From positions 2,824,118 through 2,888,117 of the forward strand of contig NC_023757.2 in the NCBI RefSeq assembly GCF_000499845.2: 64,000 bases of DNA, in the 5' to 3' direction. The position numbers and the translations under genes are program-made. The notes under the pieces were generated by a model, which worked only from the letters and a program-made list of their open reading frames with translations, had not been told where the DNA came from and did no database searches. The DNA is from Phaseolus vulgaris. Lineage: Eukaryota > Streptophyta > Magnoliopsida > Fabales > Fabaceae. Positions 1-13,400 of the stretch are shown here, one piece after another. The stretch's first letter is position 1. Each line of letters starts with the position of its first letter.

Positions 1-1429
1 CATAATCCAAGGCCATGCCTTTTTGTTGACGCTATTTGATCCTAGCAGTTGAAGGAATCCTTAATGGTAGTCATTACAAGTTTTCCTTGCTCAAAGGAAT
101 ATTTAAAAGAAGTGGGATAGCAATTATGGTTCCTAATCATACTATACAAACAAACCTTGTTGTTGGAGATCTCACATCGATTAGAGATAAAAACATTTTA
201 TAATATATAAGTGAGTAAAATGTTCATCTTATGAACCGGTGGTTTTATAAGGTTGAGTTAAGCTTAGTCCACTTATTAATACTTGTCAAGCATATATATT
301 AAAAGTTTATAAACCACAACAATGTCAGAATTTGTGAAGATGAACATTCGAGCTTATTGTTCAAAATTAATACTTTCATATTGGCTGCACAAATATATAA
401 AATGATGTACTCAGTTAGAAAAATTCCTCTCTTACCGTAGGCGACCAATAGCGCCTTTTCTCTTTTCGTTTATGGCAATTGAAGGTTTGTTGGCAGAATA
501 CTACTTAAAAGAGAGGGTCGAAAAAAATACCCTCCTAGATAGAGGCATAAAAAGAACAGGTAAAAAGAAGTGTTCAGTTGGAGCAGAATGGTCACTTATT
601 TATGGTTCACTTTTTTCCCTTGTTAGGGTTTAGATTCTATTTTCCTTATTGTTGCTTAAGATCATGGTTGTTCCAAGGAGGTTGCTGTCACCAAGACTTA
701 GAAAGATTGATTACATCCTTAAGTTCTTTATGCCTTTGTGTTGTCTTGTTTGTTTTTCCGTTGCAGGATTTCTTATCTGCACCTGGGTTTTTATTTTCTT
801 CATATTTCTCATAGAATTTCCTTTTTCTACCAAATTCTACCAAAATAAGAATACAATAATGCTCTCTGATGAGGCCATGGGCAGAAGTTTCAAACGAAGG
901 TCCTGTCCTACAAGAAATCTAAAGATAGGGTAGAACACTTAAAATATCCAAACATTCCTTTCCTGTCAAATACACCAATAGGTAGCATGTGAGCACAAAG
1001 TCCTCCTCCTCTTATTTCTGCTGAATTCCTGAAAGAAACTGCTCTCACTCTGACAAGTTACAACACTGAGTTCACCAAGAATTAAAAAATCCAAATTCTT
1101 TTTTCTGAATGAAACGTCTGCTCTGCAATGGTAAGTAGGTAAAGGTTTCTGATCAAGTATCAAAGAATAGGACAATATATTTATTAGTCCTGTACTTGTA
1201 AAAAATATTTTGGGAACTGGAATTCAACAGAAGTCTTAGCTAAAAATAGATAGTCATGTTCCTCACCTGCTCTGGACTTTGGTAAACCATGCATTGCCCA
1301 TTATTCCAAAAGCTTTCATTGTTTGTTTATATGTAAATTTCAGTTTTTTCATGTTGTCTTACTCATGAAGTTATTTTAAAGGTTATATACTGTCATCACC
1401 TGTTTTAACCAATTGTGGTATTTGTACAG
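1..1429. other. Upstream intron or flank of MED25
   Basis: No coding exon is recognised here. The first MED25 exon inside the window begins at 1430 behind a good acceptor, so this stretch is most simply intron 1, with exon 1 (start codon and roughly the first 30 residues) off the left edge. A TRIM-like LTR copy lies at about 159-290. Reading frames at 578-933 are AT-rich, resemble no family and have no splice support. Confidence 0.6.
159..290 (+). repeat. Solo TRIM-like LTR copy
   Basis: Begins TGTTGGAGATCTCACATCG and contains the TTTTATAAGGTTGAGTTAAG block found in the better copies at 12177-12840. No primer-binding site follows directly, so it looks like a solo LTR or a truncated end. The TRIM assignment is inferred from those other copies. 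Confidence 0.6.
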
Positions 1430-4400
1430 GTCTTTCGGTGGAAATGACTCAACTGGGCAGGTAATACGCATTTTGCTTCCCGGAAAATTTCATAATCTTT
1501 GACAAAATACCAGTATCTACTTTGTCACTGTTCTGATTTAGTTGTCTTATGTCGTAATTTGTTGAATGTATTGGCCATTTTCATAAACTTTAGAGAAAAA
1601 ATATTCTATCCTTAGGGCTGCCAGCAGTAGTAGCTGTGCTTTATGTCTAAAGTTTCTCGTGATGTGGCAAAACACTATTAAGTATATCAGTATTATTAGT
1701 TAGGAACAGTAAAAAGGTTTTTTTTTATGTGATTATTGATTGTTTAGAGAGGTCAGAAGTGAATTTGATGATATACTTGTAGATGTGATATTATTTCTAT
1801 CTTACTGAATGATGATCATATAGTTTTATTTATTGATCATACATTTCCCCCTTTTTTTGCAGAAGTCATCGACTCCCAATGTGGAGTTTGCTCTAGTCAC
1901 CTATAATACTCATGGATGTTATTCTGGTATAGTTCTGCTATTTTTTTTTTCATGTTACATGTTGGCTCTTTATTTAGATTTTTTACAAAATTTTTAAACT
2001 AATATTGTTGCATATATCCCTTGCCAGTTCATTTTCTTTTTTTATTTACACCTTTTGCATTTCAAATAACTCTTACCTTACCTATTAAAAAAAGAAAAAA
2101 AGGTAAAATAATTTCTAAATATAAAGTTTCTGCTGATTGTGTGTCTGGAAGGACAAATAGTTTCTAAATATCAAATTTGTGCATTGTGTCCCCCCCCCCC
2201 CCCCCCCCCCCCCTAATTGGAAGTTAAATTAAACTAGAAAGTTGACAAAGTTTATCTACCCACTTTTAATTGAAAACATAATCTCTTGAAATATGCTGCT
2301 TGAGTTCTGGCTATTACACTGGTAAGTTTATTTTCAATTGACTAGTCTATTGAGTATATACACTTAGTTGAGCATCATTGCATGCAGGTTGCCTTGTGCA
2401 ACGAACTGGTTGGACTAGAGACCCAGATGTTTTCTTCCTGTGGCTATCTTCTATACCATTTAATGGTGGTGGTTTTAATGATGCAGCAATTGCTGAAGGG
2501 CTTTCTGAAGCTCTGATGGTATGCGTGTTGTCTACATTTAGATTCTTGTTTGCCTGTATTCTTTCAGTGTTCATTTGATATCTATATATCTGATCTGGAT
2601 AATTCCTGTATGTTGTTTCCCTCTACATCTTTTGTCTCTGTTTCTACAGAAGCACATGTGTTCTTTGCTTTCTTACTCTGTCTTGGATTTATTTATTATT
2701 TATTTTGATCAAAATATTCTTATGCGATGGATTGAATGTGGGTTGACATTTGGGGGATATATGATAGATACTATGAAAGTTAGGGTACTTGGAAATTCCC
2801 CTATGTTTAATTACACTTATAAGTGCATATAACATCACAGATAATTCAAGTATTTCAGTACATTAATGGTGGATCACAGTGATAGTGATATTGCTGTGCA
2901 CTTTTATTGGTTGGATGAATGCATTTTGAACTAAATTAATTTAATGAAGCTGATTGAATTAATCATGTTCAGGAGCTAAATTGGCTTGATCAGTTCATAT
3001 TGGCCATTTATGCCAATTTAGCTCCTTAATTCATATGATTTGAGTTAACAAGCTGAGTTGGAATGTTCACAGTATTCACAATAGCTGAAAAGTAGCAGCT
3101 TTGCAGTGTTATCATGGGGCAGTGGCTGTCGTGCATGAGCGGCTACAATTGATTCATGGTATGTTTTGTCTTTGTGGCATTTGGCCACAATGATTGGCCC
3201 AAGAGCAGTCCTGCATGGTTTTATAGTGCTACTATATTGAGGGTTTTTGAAAACCCTTTTTGACCCTTGAAACTGTGTCGTTTTGTGCAGTTTTCTGGTG
3301 AAAACCACCCTTCACTCTTTTCTCAGTTATGAGTCCCGAATTCTTGACACCCTCTGTTCTATTCTCTGTCCTTTTGGTCTGTGTGACAGTGGACAACTAC
3401 GACACATCTCAAGGACCCCTTTTGTTATTTACTATGTTTTTCTTTACATTTATATGATTTTTTTGTTGGTAATTAGGTATTCATAGTATATTTGAGTTTT
3501 TGTTTTCCTTTTCATTTGAGTATTTATATGTATATAGTATAAATTATTAAATCTGTATAAAAACAACGGCCATCCTGTCTTGTGCTATATAACACTAGTG
3601 TTTTTGGGGTTGGCTTTTACATTCCAACCATAATAAGTATGAGTTGAACCATGGTTATCAAACTCTCGTCCGAGTTTACGTGTCCACTTGGCCTTACCGA
3701 GTTAACTCGGTAGTAGACTCGTTTTTTTTGGATAAACTCGGTAGACTCGGTTAAATTGGAGTGGACTCGCGACTCTGGTCCGAGTTGGTGAGTCCAACTG
3801 GGTTTTTTCTTAACCCCAAAACGGTGTCGTTCTGAATGGGAAAATTAGGGTTTCACGTTTCATTTTTGTTTGTGTTTGCGTCTTCTTCTGTGGAGTGCGA
3901 CAGTCGATCTAGCGGAGCGTTTGCGGGTTGCAGGTGGTTTGTGCGGTGGTTGCGGTGGCCGCGGGTTGCAGGTGGTCGCGTGTTGCGGTGGTCGTGTGTT
4001 GCAGGTGGTCGCGGGTTGCAGGTTGATAGTAGACTCTTACGATCCTACGAGTCGAGTCTACGGAGCTCGCACGAGTCTACGGAGCTCCCACGAGTCTACG
4101 TAGACTCGCGAGTTTGACAACCTTGAGTTGAACTATAGTTGAGTAAAGAAAACTTTTATGGATAAAGAAGTTACATACCTAAATTATTATGGTCATATTA
4201 TTAACATTGTTTACCTTAATTGTCACTGGCTATTGTCTCATTAAGAATTTGTTTACTGCTTGTATGAAATTGTTCCTGTAATCTGGGGAGTGATATTGCT
4301 TATATATATATATTTATATGGATATAGATTTAGGAAAAGATGACCAGAAGTTGGTTAAGGTGAAGGAAAGTCTGTTGGAGGCACCGATGAGGATAGTAGA

Positions 4401-7400
4401 TTGCATGTTTTATAGCCCAGTGAATGATATAGAGTTGTAGGGGGAGAACTACAAGGACATTTTAGGAAGTTTTGAAGAGGGATCTCGTGATAAGTAATAT
4501 ATATCACCTAAAGTTTGTCTTTACCCAAGTCCATGGGATCCATGCAATTGATCTTTCCTTTTGTGCAATTTGTTGGAAAATGTCTTTTTTACCCCGCAAT
4601 ATGGATTAAGTCATCAAGCAGTGTTTTACTTGGTTTGCTAGTTTCTAGGAAAAAAGTGTTACTACAAAGCTAAGTTTCACAAGACATTCTATATTGTATA
4701 ATATGTTCTAGTAAGAACCGGTCAAATACACAAGAAGGGAGACTTGAGTTATATATTAATATTTTTTGCAATAATTAGCTAGTGCAGTTTCTTATCGAAT
4801 GATCAAATGCTATTTTTGTGTGATAGATTCATTGTCAAAATGTATTTTCGCAAATTTTGTATAAAAGGAATTCCTTCTTTAATGTTAGATGTGTTGTTCA
4901 ATAATGTACAATTTGAAAGTGCTAAAAATAAAGGAAGATATACGCTCTGTACTTACTGGTACCCATGCTAACAATACTACATCTTGTTCTTGATCAACAC
5001 GATCAAGTTCCACTATGCAGACTAATGCTGCAAATTACAAATCGAGCATTCTTTGGACCTCAGCCACTCCTGGGTAAACAACCACGTATTTTTGGAACAA
5101 CAACCACTCTTGAATAAGACACTGAGTATTATTTGGAATAGTAGTTACTCCTGGCTAAAACATTTGTTTACAAGAAATGTGATCAAAAGAGGTGTTACGT
5201 CCTAAGATGAATACAAGATAATGTTTACTCTTTTAGGTTGCTAATGTTCTATCAACATGCTAGATTGCAAGCTTTTTCACTTGAGATTTTTTTTATCTCT
5301 ATAAAATTGTTTGTTTGTTAGTGAGCATAAGTTCTTTCTTCTTCAAATGTAACTTCTATTTCTAGAGATCTTGAAAGATAGCCGTTGCAAATTTTTACTG
5401 GCTGTTGTGAGTCTTGAGAAGTTCTTCGTTTGTCAAGCTGTGTCTGACAACGTAGATTATGAGGGTTGCAATAAATGCTCTTCATGCAACATTAATCGCA
5501 ATTTTCTTCTTGAGGAAACATTCTGATACTCAACATGACTTATCAGGCCTAGGTTAGATAAATTTTAACTTTTAATGTCAAGATTGTACAAGGTGGTTGG
5601 TGCATGCAGAGGTGCCAAATAGTCCTTTCATAGATGTTGTTGGCATAAAACAACATTGACACACTCTTCGAAGCAAATGTGTCTGTCGAGATTTAATACT
5701 TGAAACAATTTCATGTTTTATACTTTGTTGTAAACTAGTTAATTAAAATCTCTTAGGGTGATGTTTAGGTTTGTTGATCTTTTCTCTAATAGTTTTAGAC
5801 TTCCATGTTCAAATATATTATTATCATATTTCTATAACTATTTAAACATTGTATACAGTAATACAACCGACAAAGCAAAATAAAGTATGAAATTTTTCTA
5901 TATTTCTTTCCTATTCTTATTTATGCATTGAAAGTATCATTATTTTTGTATTGCTTTTGGTATGCTTCTTAATACTGATATCTTTTTTGTTCCGTGTACA
6001 AAGGGCAGGGCCACACTTTTCCCCTTTGTGTACATACACACATGTTGTTTTCTGTTATGTGCAGAGAGTACATATGCACTGATTTCTGCTTCATGTGACA
6101 TACACTCCGCTTTATGCTTACCAATCTCGGATAGTGGCACATAGTGGCTAACTTTGAAATAGCTATACGGTCGGATAGCAGGAAGTGGGTTGATGACTAT
6201 TTTAAATATATACAAACTAAATAATTTATATGAATACTCAAAAGAAACACAAAAAGCCCAAAATTAAAGAAATTCATTTTAAGTAATAAGTCAGTTTATA
6301 CACAAAAAGTCAACTATCAACCTAGGAGTAGTAAGATAAGAACATAGTAATGACTAATGTAGTAAAGAAATGAAAGACGAATCTAAAATTACTACAAGCA
6401 CATCATACCAAATTAGATAAAACAAATAGCAGAATACTAGCTGGGATATGTTTAATGGAAGAAAACAGAAAAGAATCTGAGAAAAAAAAATCTTATACAG
6501 TTTGAAGGAATGTAGGTCAAAACTAGGGGTTTTAAATAGCGTGCTATAGTGTATGTAGTAGAGTAAATAGTGGCTGTTGTAGCCACTAAAGTGGTGCTAT
6601 GTTTTTTATTCCAAAGAAGTCCCTCTCAACAGAAGCAGTGACACATTAGGGCTGTTTTTGGGATTTTAGTTTCCAAAATTGAAGTCTATCAATGTAATAA
6701 TAGTGTAAATGACTAAGAAGACATGGATTTAGAAGACGATGATTGATAAATTTTAATTAGGGAAGCTGTATTTGACTTTTGTAGATATTTACTTGTATCT
6801 GTGTTGTTTTGAGAGTCAAGAAACTTGCGATTTTTTATTTTGAGTAATTTTTTTATTGTTTTTGAGAATTTAAAAGTAGATAGTATACATTTCATAAACA
6901 ATAATTATTTTAGAAATAGCGGCTATCCTATGTTCCTGTGGCATTTTTAAAGCTGGCTGTTATGTGCCATCTATGGGTCCAAACAAGGAAAACTTTTTGT
7001 GCGGTATTTTACCTGGAAAAATGATGTTCCAGGGTTAAAAATGGGCTTTGAATGCCTGTGTCATGGTAGTGCAGCGTTGCTATTTTGGCCCCTTTTGCAC
7101 CCAATGTGGCTTTTATTGAAAATTGCTCCACTATTTGAATCACTTAACAAACAGCCTATGGCTGCTCTGCTGTCCTACTGTAGTGCACTATTGAGTACTA
7201 TGGTTCTGTGAGTGTAATATTGAAGAGACTCCTGCTCTTGAACCTTTATTTTGTTCAGTGAGATCTGTGACATTTGCCTCCCCCCCCCTCAAGGTGTTAG
7301 AACTCAAAAGCCTCTAATCTAACTCTATCCTTTCCCCTCCTTTTGTTGTCATTTTGGATTTCTTATCCTTCAACCTTTTGTACATATATTTCTTTTTTTC

Positions 7401-10400
7401 TCTTGAATTTGTTTTAATCCATTCAATGTCTTTTCCTGTTAGAGAAGAAAAACTTCATTACAAACTAAAACATATGTTTAGCAACCTAAAGTGATGATAG
7501 TTCCCATTAGACTGAAAGTCGGAAGCTTTGTTCTTTGAGGCTTGAGGCTACAGTTTTCTTGAATTTGTGCTTTTCTTTTCAAGTTATGGATAGTCTAGTG
7601 TGTAGGGAATCTATTTATTTCTTTAAATGCCTTTCTTTGTGTTACTATACATGTTATTAGTACACTTATAACTGGTTTCTGTTCACTTCTTTTGGATATC
7701 TTATGATAGCTAGAATGCATTTTTGTTGTGTAAGGTCTTCAGCATTTCTTGTGTGATACACACCACCATTCATAATCTGTAGTAATTTTTTCTAGAGTGA
7801 AGTACATAATTTAAAATTGTTATTTAGATAGTAGAAACTTTATGGGCATCTCTTTGGGCTGAAAGATTAATTTAGATCCTCACACGAGTCACACCTAATG
7901 TTGGAATGCTTAGATGTTCCCGAATTCTCAAAGCGGAGGCCCTAATCAGCAGAGTGTGGATGTGCACAAACATTGTATCCTTATTGCAGCTAGTAATCCC
8001 TATCCATTGCAGACACCAGTTTATGTTCCACGACCACAGAACCTAGAGCAGAGTGAAACCATTGACTCTGACTCTGGGAACCGTTTATATGATGCTGAAG
8101 CGGTGGCCAAAGCATTTCCTCAGGTATTCTTTGTTTATTTATTTTGGTGGAACTGTGTTTTTGTTGGCTGTGAATTTAGTCTCAGTTTTAATGCCTTGTG
8201 TCAGTGGTCAAAGCATTTACACTTTGATTAATGGTATGAGATCTTGTGCATGCAGTTTTCTATTTCCCTGTCAGTTATCTGCCCAAAACAACTTCCCAAA
8301 ATTAAAGCCATCTACAATGCGGTAAGGATGACACATCACTCTTCTACTAAAATGTGTTTGATTCAGCATTGAAAATTCATCACTGAATTTTGAGTTAAAA
8401 AAAATTATTCTGTAAAGATGTAATGTTTGAAATAATTTTCATTTTAAGTTCTGGATTTATAAAATGAACAAAATAATAAGTTAATTTATATATACTAAAA
8501 TGAACCATTGTCATTTAATAATTTTCACAAGGAAATGTTGCTATCGAAAAAAATCTAATGACCATGCATATGCTGAATTTTTCAGCACCTTTTTACTTAA
8601 ATTCTATATTTGTTGGTTCCAGAGAAGCCTGGCACTTGACACAGACATGGGATGTTGCATTAAGATGAATGTCAAGAATATGCAATATATTCTATAGATT
8701 GCACCAGATATTATAAATTACTATTCTATTTGAAGATATAATACATATATTATGAAATATTTTTCAAATTTTTGAAGAGAGACTAACTATTTTTTCTTCT
8801 ATGGAGTTTTGTTATAATATTGATCATATTCCTTTGGCATTTTAGGGAAAACGAAGTAATAGAGCAGCTGATCCACCACTTGAGGCAAAAACCCCTCATT
8901 TTCTTATTTTAATATCAGAAAGTTTCAGGGAAGCTCGCAGTGCTCTGAGCCGTTCTGGGATCACTAGTTTGCCTTCAAATCAAAGTCCTGTTAAAGTAGA
9001 TGCTGTTTCTGTAACACCAGTTACTGGGGCACCCCCAACTTCTATGCCATCAGGTCATTTTACATTCTGTGTATGCTTCCTTGTCAAGGCATTTTCATTT
9101 ACTGCAATATTTATTGTTTGCCTGGTTAGTTTATATTTCTTGTTTATCTTCACTTTCGGGTGGAAAATTTAAATAGAAACTTCATTGTGGATCTATGTTT
9201 ACATTACATTGCTTTAGGGTACTAATTTGTAGAACTCAGAATCAGATAGTTGCTTTAGGTTACTAGTTTATCATTTTTAGTTGGTCACTGGCCAGCAGTT
9301 TACAATAGATGTAAGTGCTTTATTATTTTTTTATGTTCTGGTTGAGGATTTATTATATAGTTAACATGATTTTTCTATTGATTTTTAGTTAATGGATCTA
9401 TTGCAAACCGGCAACCAGTTCCTGCTGGTAATGTGGCTCCTCCTGCTACTGTAAAAGTGGTAAACCTAAGATCCTTGAGACTATTCTATAACTTGTGTCT
9501 AAACTATGGGACTGGTTTTAGTTTTTTTCTGACTCAATTTTTCACATGATCCTTGATTTTATATAATAAATCTTTAGGAGCAAGTTCCTGTAACCTCCAT
9601 GGTATCTGGGCCTCCGTTTCCTCATAATTCGTCTGTTCCTCGTGCTACTAGTACTAGTCAAGTAGTTCCAAGCTTGCAGACGTCTTCTCCATCTTCAGTT
9701 TCTCAAGATATTATAACAAATAATGAAAATGCACAAGATACAAAGCCTACAGTGTCAATGCTGCAGAGCCTTCGTCCAGTGAATCCCACTCAAGCAAATG
9801 TGAGCATATTGAATAATCTCTCTCAAGCCCGGCAGGTGATGAATTCTGCTGCCTTAAGTGGTGGAACCTCTATGGGACTTCCATCAATGGGTCAGACTCC
9901 TGTTGCCATGCACATGTCAAACATGATATCTAGTGGGATGACATCTTCTGTACCTGCGGCTCAAAATGTATTTCCATCTGGACAATCAGGGATAACATCA
10001 ATAACTAGTTCTGGGCCTCTTTCTGTTCCTGCACAGGTTGGACAAAACCCAGGTCTCGGTTCATTAACTTCAAACACTTCTAATTTGTCTTCAAGTTCAA
10101 ACATTGGGATTTCACAACCATTGGGTAATCTTCAAGGGGCTGTTAGTATGGGACAACAGGCATCTGGTATGAGTCAAGGAAACCTTTCAGGGCCCCAAAT
10201 GGTGCAAGGTGGGGTTCCCATGAACCAAAATGCAATGAGTGCTCTTGGTTCATCAGTTGTCTCTTCTGGGAATGGCACAATGATTCCTACTCCTGGAATG
10301 TCTCAACAAGTACAATCAGGCATGCAGGCCCTTGGGAACAATGCCGCAGCTAATATGCCTTTGTCGCAGCAAACATCAGGTGGTATGCAGTCTGCTCAAT

Positions 10401-13400
10401 CCAAATATGTGAAGGTCTGGGAGGTATGTTGCCTTCCTCCATGGAAATTCACTTGTCAGAATTATGTTTTACAGCATTGGACTTTTTCCAGATTGCAATT
10501 TCTATTTTTAGTGCATTTCTCTTTCTATTATGGTTTCCCTGTAGTAACATTTGGCATCTCATCTCTTGTTCGATGAATTGTGATTGTTGGAATATATGTA
10601 AATATATAACATCTGATAAATTATAGTAATTAGCAACTATTCTATATTATAAATATTTATTCATATTAAGATATGATAATTCTAATATAAAATATATTAA
10701 TTTGCAGAATATTTTTATATGTTATAATTTTGTATTCATCATATTATCTCATATATATATATATATAATAATAATAATTTTTTATGAATATTTTAACTTA
10801 TTTAAAATTAAATAATTAATATTTAAATAGTTTCAAAGAAATATATTTGAACAATAATTATAATTTTAAAAATATTTTTCATATTTTATAATTTTAAAGA
10901 AAGTAACTGCATAGGTTAAATATAATTTTATGTAATTTAGTTAACATTATAATTTGTTATAATTTTCATTATTAAAAAATGTATTAGAAGTTATTTTTTG
11001 GAAAAGTATATGTGTTTTAACTAAAAATAATGTCATTTGATTATAATTTATATCATATCCTATAGATATCTAATTTGTTAGGTGTACACCATACATAAGA
11101 TATGAATCTATGATTACAAAGTTTATCCTGTTTTTAGCCTATCACGTTTTTATCCTGCGCTCATCCTCACTACAAAACATGCCTTAAGGATTCTTGCTTG
11201 TAATTTTTGTATGAAATGTATATATTATAGCAAATTTGTTAATATATGCTAAAACTATAGTTATTAAGAATTAAGATATTAAGGATCCTTTTGATTTAGC
11301 AGCTCTATGTCATATAATGTATGAAGTAGCACTGATTCATACACGTACACCGGACATGACACGACTATGGACACCAAGACAAGGCTCATGTCCAAAATAT
11401 TGGGTATAGGGACATCACATATATAATCAACATGAAAAATCTCCATTGAGAATTAAGATTTATATAATTCACATTGAAAAATCAAATTTGGTAAGCTTTA
11501 TGATTTTCATATAATAACTATCCTCACAATAAAATTTTAAGAAAAGTATATCTTATTAATTAAAATAACCAGTTAAGTCCTGTGGAAAAAAAACGTTGAT
11601 TCTTGCAATATTTATAAGATATTTTGATTTTATTTCATTTTACCTTTTTATGATACTAGTGTCTAGGAAGTGTTTAGCTAGTTCATTCACTCTATAATTG
11701 TGCTCAAGTTGTATCAAAGAAGTGTCTAAGATGTATTGAGGAGATGTTCATGCCAAAATCATTTTTCAATTGTGAGATTGAGGGGTGTTGGACACATATG
11801 GAAGACGTGACCAACATGTCGACATTCTATTTTGTAGAATTGGTGTTTTCTAGCATATAACTGAATTTTTATGCCTCTTTTATCTTATCACATGGTATCT
11901 AAAACTTGAGGCAATCGTAAATCTGTGTTTGCATGGTGGATCCACTATTTGTCGGCGATTTTGTTTCTCTTGTAAGTGTGTTTCTAATCTAGAGCAGATA
12001 TTATCGACAACTACTTTTTTTTGAAGTTTTTAGTAAGTAACAATTTATTTAAAAACAAGCAAGGGACCTAGAGGAAATTTACATTAGAGGACCAAGGAAT
12101 GAATGAAAACAATTGGAAAGGGAAGCAAGAAATTATAATAAAATTGATAGAACAAATTACATGTTGATAAATAAGTTGTGTTAGAGATCCCACATTGATT
12201 TGAGATTAGGACATGTCATAGTATATAATTGGGTGCAAACCTCACCTTATAAGCCAGTTTTATAAGGTCGAGTTAGGCTTAAAGTCAACTTCTTAATATG
12301 GTATCAGAGTTATTTAGAATCTATCCTAATGAGAGTTTGTTGGACTTATCAGGCCACCCGCTATTGGACCGCTATCAGATCACGCATAATATATAATTCC
12401 ACACACGAGTTGGTAGGTCTTGGCGTGAAGGGGTGTGTTGGAGATCACACATCGACTAAAGATTAGGACATTTCATAGTATATAAGTGGGGGCAAACCTT
12501 ACCTTATAAGCCGATTTTATAAGGTTAAGTTAGACTTAAAGTCCACTTCTTAGGTTTTATAAGGCTGAGTTAGGCTTAAAGTTCATTTATTAATATGGTA
12601 CCAGAGTCATTTAGTGCCTATCCTAGCGAGAGTTTGTTGGGTTTATCAGATCACCCGTTATCAGGCCGCTATCGGACCACCCATAAATTTATAGTCCCAT
12701 GCACGAGTTGCCAGCCTCGGCGTAAGGGGGTGTGTTTGAGATCCCACATCAATTAGATATAAGGACATTTTATAGTATACAAGTGGATGCAAACCTCACC
12801 TTATAAGTCGGTTTTATAAGGTTGAGTTAGCTGTTAAACTTTATGCTTAGTATATAAGTGCTTGCACTCTAGCCAAAAATGGCACCTCGAGATGGAGTAT
12901 ACAGGTGTTATGGTTGAAATGGGCAAGAGTAACATTGGAGGTTGTGAAAAATCTGTTAGTTCAAGCTAATTACCTAACTTGCATGACTTATTCTAATAAT
13001 TATTTATACTAGCATCTCTCAGACAAACTCTCAACCTCTTTTTATGGTTAAAATGAGCAAGAGTAACATCTGAAGTTGTGAAAAATCTGATGGTCAAAGC
13101 TAATTAACCTTCAATACTTCTAATCATTATTTGCACAAGCTTTCCTCTCTCAAATTATCAACCTCTTTTTATGTTCTTTAATGTGAAACTGTTTTAAATG
13201 CAATGCCTTGCTAGCATGTTACTGCTTATGGCAGGTTTGTTAGTAATCTGCCTTTCTATATGTTTGTATAATTCTTGCATTTACACTACCACACCTAGTC
13301 TAATATTCCCTTAGCTTATGGTCCACAACAGGTGATTTCTAGTTCCTTGGTTCTTTACAAATACCTTATTTAGCACTAGGAACTTTTCTATTATCTCATT

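Larger units (their letters stand above)
2519..7913 (+). other. 5.4-kb MED25 intron
   Basis: The longest intron in the window. It holds a 15-bp perfect hairpin (2971-3026), a GC-rich Mutator-like element (3652-4123), a tandem motif array shared with 33430-33770 (5040-5265), and a stretch rich in TAGCGGCTAT-like words (about 6530-7205). Reading frames inside it match no family and are not bounded by usable splice sites. Confidence 0.85.

Noticed and set aside
30..100. Possible MED25 exon 1, because the DNA reads LILAVEGILNG, resembling the LIVAVEGTAAMG start of plant MED25
   Set aside because: A stop lies two codons upstream, there is no start codon, similarity ends after about six residues, and no donor follows in the right place. 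Probably chance.
578..933. Open frames of 78 and 94 codons
   Set aside because: Overlapping frames of Phe/Leu/Cys-rich text from T-rich intron DNA; no family resemblance or splice support.
12177..12840. A Cassandra-type element carrying 5S rRNA sequence
   Set aside because: The LTRs show no recognisable 5S rRNA-like block, so only a generic TRIM assignment is kept.
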